Source: Rhizoclosmatium globosum | Taxonomy: Eukaryota; Chytridiomycota; Chytridiomycetes; Chytridiales; Chytriomycetaceae | NCBI GenBank assembly: GCA_002104985.1 | Contig: MCGO01000003.1 | Coordinates: 558,001-622,000, forward strand | DNA: 64,000 nucleotides | Direction: 5' to 3' | Part shown: piece by piece, positions 34,636 to 47,562 of the stretch | How the letters are laid out: each line of letters begins with the position of its first letter | Numbering within the stretch: the stretch's first letter is position 1 | The notes under the pieces: model-generated | The model's database searches: none | Told to the model about the DNA's origin: nothing | The model's input: the letters and a program-made list of their open reading frames with translations, nothing else | Made by a program: the position numbers and the translations under genes

Positions 34636-37600
34636 CAGTCTCGCTGGTTCCTGGAATGAACGAATAGTTGGAATGGAAATGGACGCGATTCTGGAGCAAC
34701 AAGGCGAGTGTGTATTCTGGTTTAGTACGCGGGGAGCGAGTTCTTAAGGCAATACCACCTTGAGTGGCGGCTGTGTCGGTAGTGAACTGCCGGAGCGAGG
34801 CCTGAGCGGTGTGTTTAAAGGGTGAGCGAGTATATTAGGCAATACCACCTTGAGTGGCGGCTGTGTCGGTAGTGAACTGCCGGAGCGAGGCCTGAGCGGT
34901 GTGTTTAAAGGGTGAGCGAGTATATTAGGCAATACCACCTTGAGTGGCGGCTGTGTCGGTAGTGAACTGCCGGAGCGAGGCCTGAGCGGTGTGTTTAGTG
35001 GGACTTCACTTTATGTGATTTTATAGTTTACTTTTTGTTGTGTTTCTACTTCATCTTCATTCCTCCCCCTATCATCTCACTTTGCCAGGACTAACACACT
35101 CAATAGACTCCTTGAATCGACTTGGTCCAACGCGCTCTCGCTGGTTACTGGAATGAACGAATAGTTGGAATGGAAATGGACGCGATTCTGGAGCAACAAG
35201 GCGAGTGTGTATTCTGGTTTAGTGCGCGGGGAGCGAGTTCTTAAGGCAATACCACCTTGAGTGGCGGCTGTGTCGGTAGTGAACTGCCGGAGCGAGGCCT
35301 GAGCGGTGTGTTTAAAGGGTGAGCGAGTATATTAGGCAATACCACCTTGAGTGGCGGCTGTGTCGGTAGTGAACTGCCGGAGCGAGGCCTGAGCGGTGTG
35401 TTTAAAGGGTGAGCGAGTATATTAGGCAATACCACCTTGAGTGGCGGCTGTGTCGGTAGTGAACTGCCGGAGCGAGGCCTGAGCGGTGTGTTTAGTGGGA
35501 CTTCACTTTATGTGATTTTATAGTTTACTTTTTGTTGTGTTTCTACTTCATCTTCATTCCTCCCCCTATCATCTCACTTTGCCAGGACTAACACACTCAA
35601 TAGACTCCTTGAATCGACTTGGTCCAACGCGCTCTCGCTGGTTACTGGAATGAACGAATAGTTGGAATGGAAATGGACGCGATTCTGGAGCAACAAGGCG
35701 AGTGTGTATTCTGGTTTAGTGCGCGGGGAGCGAGTTCTTAAGGCAATACCACCTTGAGTGGCGGCTGTGTCGGTAGTGAACTGCCGGAGCGAGGCCTGAG
35801 CGGTGTGTTTAAAGGGTGAGCGAGTATATTAGGCAATACCACCTTGAGTGGCGGCTGTGTCGGTAGTGAACTGCCGGAGCGAGGCCTGAGCGGTGTGTTT
35901 AAAGGGTGAGCGAGTATATTAGGCAATACCACCTTGAGTGGCGGCTGTGTCGGTAGTGAACTGCCGGAGCGAGGCCTGAGCGGTGTGTTTAGTGGGACTT
36001 CACTTTATGTGATTTTATAGTTTACTTTTTGTTGTGTTTCTACTTCATCTTCATTCCTCCCCCTATCATCTCACTTTGCCAGGACTAACACACTCAATAG
36101 ACTCCTTGAATCGACTTGGTCCAACGCGCTCTCGCTGGTTACTGGAATGAACGAATAGTTGGAATGGAAATGGACGCGATTCTGGAGCAACAAGGCGAGT
36201 GTGTATTCTGGTTTAGTGCGCGGGGAGCGAGTTCTTAAGGCAATACCACCTTGAGTGGCGGCTGTGTCGGTAGTGAACTGCCGGAGCGAGGCCTGAGCGG
36301 TGTGTTTAAAGGGTGAGCGAGTATATTAGGCAATACCACCTTGAGTGGCGGCTGTGTCGGTAGTGAACTGCCGGAACGAGGCCTGAGCGGTGTGTTTAGT
36401 GGGACTTCACTTTATGTGATTTTATAGTTTACTTTTTGTTGTGTTTCTACTTCATCTTCATTCCTCCCCCTATCATCTCACTTTGCCAGGACTAACACAC
36501 TCAATAGACTCCTTGAATCGACTTGGTCCAACGCGCTCTCGCTGGTTACTGGAATGAACGAATAGTTGGAATGGAAATGGACGCGATTCTGGAGCAACAA
36601 GGCGAGTGTGTATTCTGGTTTAGTGCGCGGGGAGCGAGTTCTTAAGGCAATACCACCTTGAGTGGCGGCTGTGTCGGTAGTGAACTGCCGGAGCGAGGCC
36701 TGAGCGGTGTGTTTAAAGGGTGAGCGAGTATATTAGGCAATACCACCTTGAGTGGCGGCTGTGTCGGTAGTGAACTGCCGGAGCGAGGCCTGAGCGGTGT
36801 GTTTAGTGGGACTTCACTTTATGTGATTTTATAGTTTACTTTTTGTTGTGTTTCTACTTCATCTTCATTCCTCCCCCTATCATCTCACTTTGCCAGGACT
36901 AACACACTCAATAGACTCCTTGAATCGACTTGGTCCAACGCGCTCTCGCTGGTTACTGGAATGAACGAATAGTTGGAATGGAAATGGACGCGATTCTGGA
37001 GCAACAAGGCGAGTGTGTATTCTGGTTTAGTGCGCGGGGAGCGAGTTCTTAAGGCAATACCACCTTGAGTGGCGGCTGTGTCGGTAGTGAACTGCCGGAG
37101 CGAGGCCTGAGCGGTGTGTTTAAAGGGTGAGCGAGTATATTAGGCAATACCACCTTGAGTGGCGGCTGTGTCGGTAGTGAACTGCCGGAGCGAGGCCTGA
37201 GCGGTGTGAAAGGGTGAGCGAGTATATAGGCATACCACCTTGAGTGGCGGCTGGTCGGTAGTGAACTGCCGGAGCGAGGCCTGAGCGGTGTGTTTAGTGG
37301 GACTTCACTTTATGTGATTTTATAGTTTACTTTTTGTTGTGTTTCTACTTCATCTTCATTCCTCCCCCTATCATCTCACTTTGCCAGGACTAACACACTC
37401 AATAGACTCCTTGAATCGACTTGGTCCAACGCGCTCTCGCTGGTTACTGGAATGAACGAATAGTTGGAATGGAAATGGACGCGATTCTGGAGCAACAAGG
37501 CGAGTGTGTATTCTGGTTTAGTGCGCGGGGAGCGAGTTCTTAAGGCAATACCACCTTGAGTGGCGGCTGTGTCGGTAGTGAACTGCCGGAGCGAGGCCTG

Positions 37601-40600
37601 AGCGGTGTGTTTAAAGGGTGAGCGAGTATATTAGGCAATACCACCTTGAGTGGCGGCTGTGTCGGTAGTGAACTGCCGGAGCGAGGCCTGAGCGGTGTGT
37701 TTAAAGGGTGAGCGAGTATATTAGGCAATACCACCTTGAGTGGCGGCTGTGTCGGTAGTGAACTGCCGGAGCGAGGCCTGAGCGGTGTGTTTAGTGGGAC
37801 TTCACTTTATGTGATTTTATAGTTTACTTTTTGTTGTGTTTCTACTTCATCTTCATTCCTCCCCCTATCATCTCACTTTGCCAGGACTAACACACTCAAT
37901 AGACTCCTTGAATCGACTTGGTCCAACGCGCTCTCGCTGGTTACTGGAATGAACGAATAGTTGGAATGGAAATGGACGCGATTCTGGAGCAACAAGGCGA
38001 GTGTGTATTCTGGTTTAGTGCGCGGGGAGCGAGTTCTTAAGGCAATACCACCTTGAGTGGCGGCTGTGTCGGTAGTGAACTGCCGGAGCGAGGCCTGAGC
38101 GGTGTGTTTAAAGGGTGAGCGAGTATATTAGGCAATACCACCTTGAGTGGCGGCTGTGTCGGTAGTGAACTGCCGGAACGAGGCCTGAGCGGTGTGTTTA
38201 GTGGGACTTCACTTTATGTGATTTTATAGTTTACTTTTTGTTGTGTTTCTACTTCATCTTCATTCCTCCCCCTATCATCTCACTTTGCCAGGACTAACAC
38301 ACTCAATAGACTCCTTGAATCGACTTGGTCCAACGCGCTCTCGCTGGTTACTGGAATGAACGAATAGTTGGAATGGAAATGGACGCGATTCTGGAGCAAC
38401 AAGGCGAGTGTGTATTCTGGTTTAGTGCGCGGGGAGCGAGTTCTTAAGGCAATACCACCTTGAGTGGCGGCTGTGTCGGTAGTGAACTGCCGGAGCGAGG
38501 CCTGAGCGGTGTGTTTAAAGGGTGAGCGAGTATATTAGGCAATACCACCTTGAGTGGCGGCTGTGTCGGTAGTGAACTGCCGGAGCGAGCCTGAGCGGTG
38601 TGTTTAAAGGGTGAGCGAGTATATTAGGCAATACCACCTTGAGTGGCGGCTGTGTCGGTAGTGAACTGCCGGAGCGAGGCCTGAGCGGTGTGTTTAGTGG
38701 GACTTCACTTTATGTGATTTTATAGTTTACTTTTTGTTGTGTTTCTACTTCATCTTCATTCCTCCCCCTATCATCTCACTTTGCCAGGACTAACACACTC
38801 AATAGACTCCTTGAATCGACTTGGTCCAACGCGCTCTCGCTGGTTACTGGAATGAACGAATAGTTGGAATGGAAATGGACGCGATTCTGGAGCAACAAGG
38901 CGAGTGTGTATTCTGGTTTAGTGCGCGGGGAGCGAGTTCTTAAGGCAATACCACCTTGAGTGGCGGCTGTGTCGGTAGTGAACTGCCGGAGCGAGGCCTG
39001 AGCGGTGTGTTTAAAGGGTGAGCGAGTATATTAGGCAATACCACCTTGAGTGGCGGCTGTGTCGGTAGTGAACTGCCGGAGCGAGGCCTGAGCGGTGTGT
39101 TTAGTGGGACTTCACTTTATGTGATTTTATAGTTTACTTTTTGTTGTGTTTCTACTTCATCTTCATTCCTCCCCCTATCATCTCACTTTGCCAGGACTAA
39201 CACACTCAATAGACTCCTTGAATCGACTTGGTCCAACGCGCTCTCGCTGGTTACTGGAATGAACGAATAGTTGGAATGGAAATGGACGCGATTCTGGAGC
39301 AACAAGGCGAGTGTGTATTCTGGTTTAGTGCGCGGGGAGCGAGTTCTTAAGGCAATACCACCTTGAGTGGCGGCTGTGTCGGTAGTGAACTGCCGGAGCG
39401 AGGCCTGAGCGGTGTGTTTAAAGGGTGAGCGAGTATATTAGGCAATACCACCTTGAGTGGCGGCTGTGTCGGTAGTGAACTGCCGGAACGAGGCCTGAGC
39501 GGTGTGTTTAGTGGGACTTCACTTTATGTGATTTTATAGTTTACTTTTTGTTGTGTTTCTACTTCATCTTCATTCCTCCCCCTATCATCTCACTTTGCCA
39601 GGACTAACACACTCAATAGACTCCTTGAATCGACTTGGTCCAACGCGCTCTCGCTGGTTACTGGAATGAACGAATAGTTGGAATGGAAATGGACGCGATT
39701 CTGGAGCAACAAGGCGAGTGTGTATTCTGGTTTAGTGCGCGGGGAGCGAGTTCTTAAGGCAATACCACCTTGAGTGGCGGCTGTGTCGGTAGTGAACTGC
39801 CGGAGCGAGGCCTGAGCGGTGTGTTTAAAGGGTGAGCGAGTATATTAGGCAATACCACCTTGAGTGGCGGCTGTGTCGGTAGTGAACTGCCGGAGCGAGG
39901 CCTGAGCGGTGTGTTTAGTGGGACTTCACTTTATGTGATTTTATAGTTTACTTTTTGTTGTGTTTCTACTTCATCTTCATTCCTCCCCCTATCATCTCAC
40001 TTTGCCAGGACTAACACACTCAATAGACTCCTTGAATCGACTTGGTCCAACGCGCTCTCGCTGGTTACTGGAATGAACGAATAGTTGGAATGGAAATGGA
40101 CGCGATTCTGGAGCAACAAGGCGAGTGTGTATTCTGGTTTAGTGCGCGGGGAGCGAGTTCTTAAGGCAATACCACCTTGAGTGGCGGCTGTGTCGGTAGT
40201 GAACTGCCGGAGCGAGGCCTGAGCGGTGTGTTTAAAGGGTGAGCGAGTATATTAGGCAATACCACCTTGAGTGGCGGCTGTGTCGGTAGTGAACTGCCGG
40301 AGCGAGGCCTGAGCGGTGTGTTTAGTGGGACTTCACTTTATGTGATTTTATAGTTTACTTTTTATTGTGTTTCTACTTCATCTTCATTCCTCCCCCTATC
40401 ATCTCACTTTGCCAGGACTAACACACTCAATAGACTCCTTGAATCGACTTGGTCCAACGCGCTCTCGCTGGTTACTGGAATGAACGAATAGTTGGAATGG
40501 AAATGGACGCGATTCTGGAGCAACAAGGCGAGTGTGTATTCTGGTTTAGTGCGCGGGGAGCGAGTTCTTAAGGCAATACCACCTTGAGTGGCGGCTGTGT

Positions 40601-43600
40601 CGGTAGTGAACTGCCGGAGCGAGGCCTGAGCGGTGTGTTTAAAGGGTGAGCGAGTATATTAGGCAATACCACCTTGAGTGGCGGCTGTGTCGGTAGTGAA
40701 CTGCCGGAGCGAGGCCTGAGCGGTGTGTTTAGTGGGACTTCACTTTATGTGATTTTATAGTTTACTTTTTGTTGTGTTTCTACTTCATCTTCATTCCTCC
40801 CCCTATCATCTCACTTTGCCAGGACTAACACACTCAATAGACTCCTTGAATCGACTTGGTCCAACGCGCTCTCGCTGGTTACTGGAATGAACGAATAGTT
40901 GGAATGGAAATGGACGCGATTCTGGAGCAACAAGGCGAGTGTGTATTCTGGTTTAGTGCGCGGGGAGCGAGTTCTTAAGGCAATACCACCTTGAGTGGCG
41001 GCTGTGTCGGTAGTGAACTGCCGGAGCGAGGCCTGAGCGGTGTGTTTAAAGGGTGAGCGAGTATATTAGGCAATACCACCTTGAGTGGCGGCTGTGTCGG
41101 TAGTGAACTGCCGGAGCGAGGCCTGAGCGGTGTGTTTAGTGGGACTTCACTTTATGTGATTTTATAGTTTACTTTTTATTGTGTTTCTACTTCATCTTCA
41201 TTCCTCCCCCTATCATCTCACTTTGCCAGGACTAACACACTCAATAGACTCCTTGAATCGACTTGGTCCAACGCGCTCTCGCTGGTTACTGGAATGAACG
41301 AATAGTTGGAATGGAAATGGACGCGATTCTGGAGCAACAAGGCGAGTGTGTATTCTGGTTTAGTGCGCGGGGAGCGAGTTCTTAAGGCAATACCACCTTG
41401 AGTGGCGGCTGTGTCGGTAGTGAACTGCCGGAGCGAGGCCTGAGCGGTGTGTTTAAAGGGTGAGCGAGTATATTAGGCAATACCACCTTGAGTGGCGGCT
41501 GTGTCGGTAGTGAACTGCCGGAGCGAGGCCTGAGCGGTGTGTTTAGTGGGACTTCACTTTATGTGATTTTATAGTTTACTTTTTGTTGTGTTTCTACTTC
41601 ATCTTCATTCCTCCCCCTATCATCTCACTTTGCCAGGACTAACACACTCAATAGACTCCTTGAATCGACTTGGTCCAACGCGCTCTCGCTGGTTACTGGA
41701 ATGAACGAATAGTTGGAATGGAAATGGACGCGATTCTGGAGCAACAAGGCGAGTGTGTATTCTGGTTTAGTGCGCGGGGAGCGAGTTCTTAAGGCAATAC
41801 CACCTTGAGTGGCGGCTGTGTCGGTAGTGAACTGCCGGAGCGAGGCCTGAGCGGTGTGTTTAAAGGGTGAGCGAGTATATTAGGCAATACCACCTTGAGT
41901 GGCGGCTGTGTCGGTAGTGAACTGCCGGAGCGAGGCCTGAGCGGTGTGTTTAGTGGGACTTCACTTTATGTGATTTTATAGTTTACTTTTTATTGTGTTT
42001 CTACTTCATCTTCATTCCTCCCCCTATCATCTCACTTTGCCAGGACTAACACACTCAATAGACTCCTTGAATCGACTTGGTCCAACGCGCTCTCGCTGGT
42101 TACTGGAATGAACGAATAGTTGGAATGGAAATGGACGCGATTCTGGAGCAACAAGGCGAGTGTGTATTCTGGTTTAGTGCGCGGGGAGCGAGTTCTTAAG
42201 GCAATACCACCTTGAGTGGCGGCTGTGTCGGTAGTGAACTGCCGGAGCGAGGCCTGAGCGGTGTGTTTAAAGGGTGAGCGAGTATATTAGGCAATACCAC
42301 CTTGAGTGGCGGCTGTGTCGGTAGTGAACTGCCGGAACGAGGCCTGAGCGGTGTGTTTAGTGGGACTTCACTTTATGTGATTTTATAGTTTACTTTTTGT
42401 TGTGTTTCTACTTCATCTTCATTCCTCCCCCTATCATCTCACTTTGCCAGGACTAACACACTCAATAGACTCCTTGAATCGACTTGGTCCAACGCGCTCT
42501 CGCTGGTTACTGGAATGAACGAATAGTTGGAATGGAAATGGACGCGATTCTGGAGCAACAAGGCGAGTGTGTATTCTGGTTTAGTGCGCGGGGAGCGAGT
42601 TCTTAAGGCAATACCACCTTGAGTGGCGGCTGTGTCGGTAGTGAACTGCCGGAGCGAGGCCTGAGCGGTGTGTTTAAAGGGTGAGCGAGTATATTAGGCA
42701 ATACCACCTTGAGTGGCGGCTGTGTCGGTAGTGAACTGCCGGAGCGAGGCCTGAGCGGTGTGTTTAGTGGGACTTCACTTTATGTGATTTTATAGTTTAC
42801 TTTTTGTTGTGTTTCTACTTCATCTTCATTCCTCCCCCTATCATCTCACTTTGCCAGGACTAACACACTCAATAGACTCCTTGAATCGACTTGGTCCAAC
42901 GCGCTCTCGCTGGTTACTGGAATGAACGAATAGTTGGAATGGAAATGGACGCGATTCTGGAGCAACAAGGCGAGTGTGTATTCTGGTTTAGTGCGCGGGG
43001 AGCGAGTTCTTAAGGCAATACCACCTTGAGTGGCGGCTGTGTCGGTAGTGAACTGCCGGAGCGAGGCCTGAGCGGTGTGTTTAAAGGGTGAGCGAGTATA
43101 TTAGGCAATACCACCTTGAGTGGCGGCTGTGTCGGTAGTGAACTGCCGGAACGAGGCCTGAGCGGTGTGTTTAGTGGGACTTCACTTTATGTGATTTTAT
43201 AGTTTACTTTTTGTTGTGTTTCTACTTCATCTTCATTCCTCCCCCTATCATCTCACTTTGCCAGGACTAACACACTCAATAGACTCCTTGAATCGACTTG
43301 GTCCAACGCGCTCTCGCTGGTTACTGGAATGAACGAATAGTTGGAATGGAAATGGACGCGATTCTGGAGCAACAAGGCGAGTGTGTATTCTGGTTTAGTG
43401 CGCGGGGAGCGAGTTCTTAAGGCAATACCACCTTGAGTGGCGGCTGTGTCGGTAGTGAACTGCCGGAGCGAGGCCTGAGCGGTGTGTTTAAAGGGTGAGC
43501 GAGTATATTAGGCAATACCACCTTGAGTGGCGGCTGTGTCGGTAGTGAACTGCCGGAGCGAGGCCTGAGCGGTGTGTTTAGTGGGACTTCACTTTATGTG

Positions 43601-45800
43601 ATTTTATAGTTTACTTTTTGTTGTGTTTCTACTTCATCTTCATTCCTCCCCCTATCATCTCACTTTGCCAGGACTAACACACTCAATAGACTCCTTGAAT
43701 CGACTTGGTCCAACGCGCTCTCGCTGGTTACTGGAATGAACGAATAGTTGGAATGGAAATGGACGCGATTCTGGAGCAACAAGGCGAGTGTGTATTCTGG
43801 TTTAGTGCGCGGGGAGCGAGTTCTTAAGGCAATACCACCTTGAGTGGCGGCTGTGTCGGTAGTGAACTGCCGGAGCGAGGCCTGAGCGGTGTGTTTAAAG
43901 GGTGAGCGAGTATATTAGGCAATACCACCTTGAGTGGCGGCTGTGTCGGTAGTGAACTGCCGGAGCGAGGCCTGAGCGGTGTGTTTAGTGGGACTTCACT
44001 TTATGTGATTTTATAGTTTACTTTTTGTTGTGTTTCTACTTCATCTTCATTCCTCCCCCTATCATCTCACTTTGCCAGGACTAACACACTCAATAGACTC
44101 CTTGAATCGACTTGGTCCAACGCGCTCTCGCTGGTTACTGGAATGAACGAATAGTTGGAATGGAAATGGACGCGATTCTGGAGCAACAAGGCGAGTGTGT
44201 ATTCTGGTTTAGTGCGCGGGGAGCGAGTTCTTAAGGCAATACCACCTTGAGTGGCGGCTGTGTCGGTAGTGAACTGCCGGAGCGAGGCCTGAGCGGTGTG
44301 TTTAAAGGGTGAGCGAGTATATTAGGCAATACCACCTTGAGTGGCGGCTGTGTCGGTAGTGAACTGCCGGAGCGAGGCCTGAGCGGTGTGTTTAGTGGGA
44401 CTTCACTTTATGTGATTTTATAGTTTACTTTTTGTTGTGTTTCTACTTCATCTTCATTCCTCCCCCTATCATCTCACTTTGCCAGGACTAACACACTCAA
44501 TAGACTCCTTGAATCGACTTGGTCCAACGCGCTCTCGCTGGTTACTGGAATGAACGAATAGTTGGAATGGAAATGGACGCGATTCTGGAGCAACAAGGCG
44601 AGTGTGTATTCTGGTTTAGTGCGCGGGGAGCGAGTTCTTAAGGCAATACCACCTTGAGTGGCGGCTGTGTCGGTAGTGAACTGCCGGAGCGAGGCCTGAG
44701 CGGTGTGTTTAAAGGGTGAGCGAGTATATTAGGCAATACCACCTTGAGTGGCGGCTGTGTCGGTAGTGAACTGCCGGAACGAGGCCTGAGCGGTGTGTTT
44801 AGTGGGACTTCACTTTATGTGATTTTATAGTTTACTTTTTGTTGTGTTTCTACTTCATCTTCATTCCTCCCCCTATCATCTCACTTTGCCAGGACTAACA
44901 CACTCAATAGACTCCTTGAATCGACTTGGTCCAACGCGCTCTCGCTGGTTACTGGAATGAACGAATAGTTGGAATGGAAATGGACGCGATTCTGGAGCAA
45001 CAAGGCGAGTGTGTATTCTGGTTTAGTGCGCGGGGAGCGAGTTCTTAAGGCAATACCACCTTGAGTGGCGGCTGTGTCGGTAGTGAACTGCCGGAGCGAG
45101 GCCTGAGCGGTGTGTTTAAAGGGTGAGCGAGTATATTAGGCAATACCACCTTGAGTGGCGGCTGTGTCGGTAGTGAACTGCCGGAGCGAGGCCTGAGCGG
45201 TGTGTTTAGTGGGACTTCACTTTATGTGATTTTATAGTTTACTTTTTATTGTGTTTCTACTTCATCTTCATTCCTCCCCCTATCATCTCACTTTGCCAGG
45301 ACTAACACACTCAATAGACTCCTTGAATCGACTTGGTCCAACGCGCTCTCGCTGGTTACTGGAATGAACGAATAGTTGGAATGGAAATGGACGCGATTCT
45401 GGAGCAACAAGGCGAGTGTGTATTCTGGTTTAGTGCGCGGGGAGCGAGTTCTTAAGGCAATACCACCTTGAGTGGCGGCTGTGTCGGTAGTGAACTGCCG
45501 GAGCGAGGCCTGAGCGGTGTGTTTAAAGGGTGAGCGAGTATATTAGGCAATACCACCTTGAGTGGCGGCTGTGTCGGTAGTGAACTGCCGGAACGAGGCC
45601 TGAGCGGTGTGTTTAGTGGGACTTCACTTTATGTGATTTTATAGTTTACTTTTTGTTGTGTTTCTACTTCATCTTCATTCCTCCCCCTATCATCTCACTT
45701 TGCCAGGACTAACACACTCAATAGACTCCTTGAATCGACTTGGTCCAACGCGCTCTCGCTGGTTACTGGAATGAACGAATTGTTGGAGTGGAAATAGACG
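34636..45800 (+). repeat. Satellite array 1: 26 units of 407/497 bp
   Basis: I count 26 copies of the conserved spacer beginning GGGACTTCACTTTATGTG, at about 35000, 35497, 35994, 36401 and so on to 45616. Each unit is a constant part (about 227 bp) plus two or three 90-bp sub-repeats, so units are 407 or 497 bp. Three-copy units cluster at the left end (first three, then 37.1-37.8 and 38.5 kb). Copies are almost identical; recurrent variants are GGAACG for GGAGCG in the last sub-repeat and ATTGTG for GTTGTG in the spacer. The end copies (34.63 and 45.75 kb) carry most differences. No transposase or reverse transcriptase is present. Confidence 0.95.
34751..34840 (+). repeat. 90-bp sub-repeat (first copy shown)
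   Basis: Basic sub-repeat of both satellite arrays. It contains three short inverted repeats: CCAC-CTTGA-GTGG, CGGTAGT-GA-ACTGCCG (one G:T-type mismatch) and a near-palindrome around GAGGCCTGAG. Because 90 is a multiple of three, runs of it are open in one frame, but that frame has no ATG. Confidence 0.8.
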
Positions 45801-45861
45801 GAATGTAAATATCCTTACTTCGGAGTAAATAATATGTTTTTGTTTTATGTGTTTGAGCGAT

Positions 45862-46531
45862 TCAAAAGATGTTTGTGAAAGGTCTATCCTGTCCAACGCC
45901 ATTCCCAAACAACTTCCTTCCCAAACTTGTTCGATAGAATCCGCCAACTCCATAAGAAGCATCAGTATAGCTTTTGACCCGGCTATACACTTCCGCAAAG
46001 TAATGTATTCTCAAAAGTGCGATTGGCTGATTGACATCCACTAAATTCACATTTCGAATAGGTGTAGCATTTGTTGGTGTCCACAGCATACTGAATTCGT
46101 CCCATCGGAGAATTCCATCGTTGTTCATATCTAAACGTTCAAAGAGCATTCTCCGCTCCACAAGGTTCATACGTTGGATGCCACCGCCCATCCATCGGAA
46201 TACGTACTGATTGCAAATATCAAACGTCATGTTGCAATTTACATGATACTGTTGAAAACGTGTATTTTAGAGTTTCAATCGCGGTGAGTATGAAGAATGG
46301 TCTCACCGCGATCTCGGTGTCAGGACTCTCTGGAGGAATCGGAGAGGAACACCCAGAGTTTTGAGGGAAGTAGGATACAAAGAGGCGGCCGAGGAGTGTG
46401 TTCCAGGCTGTGGGTGGTAGGAGTGTGGCTGCACTGAACAAATAAACGTATTGCACGAGCAGTAGAGTGATGACTATTGCTTGCAGCATTCGGTTAGCAA
46501 ATGTGGTTTGGGCTTGAATGAGAACGAGCAT
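45862..46531 (-). CDS. Single-pass membrane protein with EF-hand
   Basis: Two exons (46531-46307, 46248-45862; 58-nt intron, phase 0) give 203 residues. Near the N-terminus is one hydrophobic helix (MLQAIVITLLLVQYVYLFSA), a likely membrane anchor or uncleaved signal. The C-terminal half has one good EF-hand: helix, loop DMNNDGILRWDE with ligands at positions 1, 3, 5 and 12, and a second helix. It may sense calcium at a membrane. I recognise no wider family. It is the first gene right of satellite array 1, with its stop about 60 bp from the last repeat. Confidence 0.65.
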
Positions 46532-46694
46532 TTGCGGTCTGGGTTGGATGCAGGGTTGGATGAAGGTTTCTTGAATTTGACAGGTTAAGAGGTGATTTTG
46601 CAGACAATTAATTTCATTCCTTCTTCTCGAGTTTCACAAGATATTCATTTTATTGATCAACTGAGGCAGATATTGGACAACAGATACACGTGAT

Positions 46695-47516
46695 TTACGC
46701 ACTGGCGACTTCTCCAGCCTTCTTGTTGTTTTCGTAGCTAGAAAGATCGTCAGTTAGTAGTTCACTAATTGTAAGTAGAGGAGAAAGGGAAAGATGAGTA
46801 TTACTAAAGTCCCTTTGATTCCAAACTTGATATAAGCGACATGATAACAGCCCCCAATATCATTTCCACAAGCAATCGTTCCAACTTGCGAACACTTCAT
46901 CCATCGTATCATCATCGCGCTTCCGTAGAGGACCTTGGATATCCAAAAATACTCACTCCCAAATACGGTACATCTGATAGAGCCCAGTCGCCCCAACAAA
47001 CAAGTTCACAGACATCAAGTTGTAGTTGACTGGGTTGATGACGGTAGCGTATCTCGTCCAAATCAGTCCAGTCGCTGTCAAGGACACCTGTTGCGAGACA
47101 GACAACTTTTCAACTGGGCGGTTGATATCCTTCAAACCGGCAATAACGAGACCCTGAGACGATTGAAACAGAAAGTAGAGAGACAGTGGAGGAGGGGAGG
47201 GGAGGATTTCAAATAGGTTAGACCAGTTTCTTATCGTTTGATAATGGGGTATGGAGTAGCGTTTACCCATTTCGCGGTTGGAGCCCAGAAGAAGATAGTT
47301 TTAGGGCCTAATATTGGAGAATGTGTTATTCAGGGGCTGTTTGAAGGGAGAGAGCGGGAGGAGTTTGGTTCATTTGATCGCTTTCAATTCAAGTGCCATT
47401 GAAACGCCATCGTATTGTTCCTGTTCATTACAACACTTTAAAAAAGCCGTACCAGCCGGGTGGTTCCAGAACTTGCTCAATGCCGACTCTCCCGCTTTGC
47501 TGGCAACGTTGGACAT
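46695..47516 (-). CDS. MPC2: Mitochondrial pyruvate carrier subunit 2
   Basis: Four exons (47516-47453, 47307-47267, 47153-46957, 46737-46695) give 114 residues, the usual size. The MPC signature is present: SKFWNHPAGPKTIFFWAPT, KWGLVIAGLKDINRP, EKLSVSQQVSLTATGLIW and NLFVGATGLYQMYRIW. MPC2 pairs with MPC1/3 in the inner mitochondrial membrane to import pyruvate. Introns here are longer than elsewhere (145, 113 and 219 nt). If the last intron is retained, translation stops just after RIWE, giving a protein about 13 residues shorter. The start is 46 bp from the divergent aldo-keto reductase. Confidence 0.9.
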
Positions 47517-47562
47517 TGTGGATTGGAGAGCTGGTTTTTGTGTTCGGAAAAACCAAGAGGGA

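Noticed and set aside
34636..45800. CRISPR array
   Set aside because: Repeats are long, contiguous and contain no unique spacers, and the DNA is eukaryotic.
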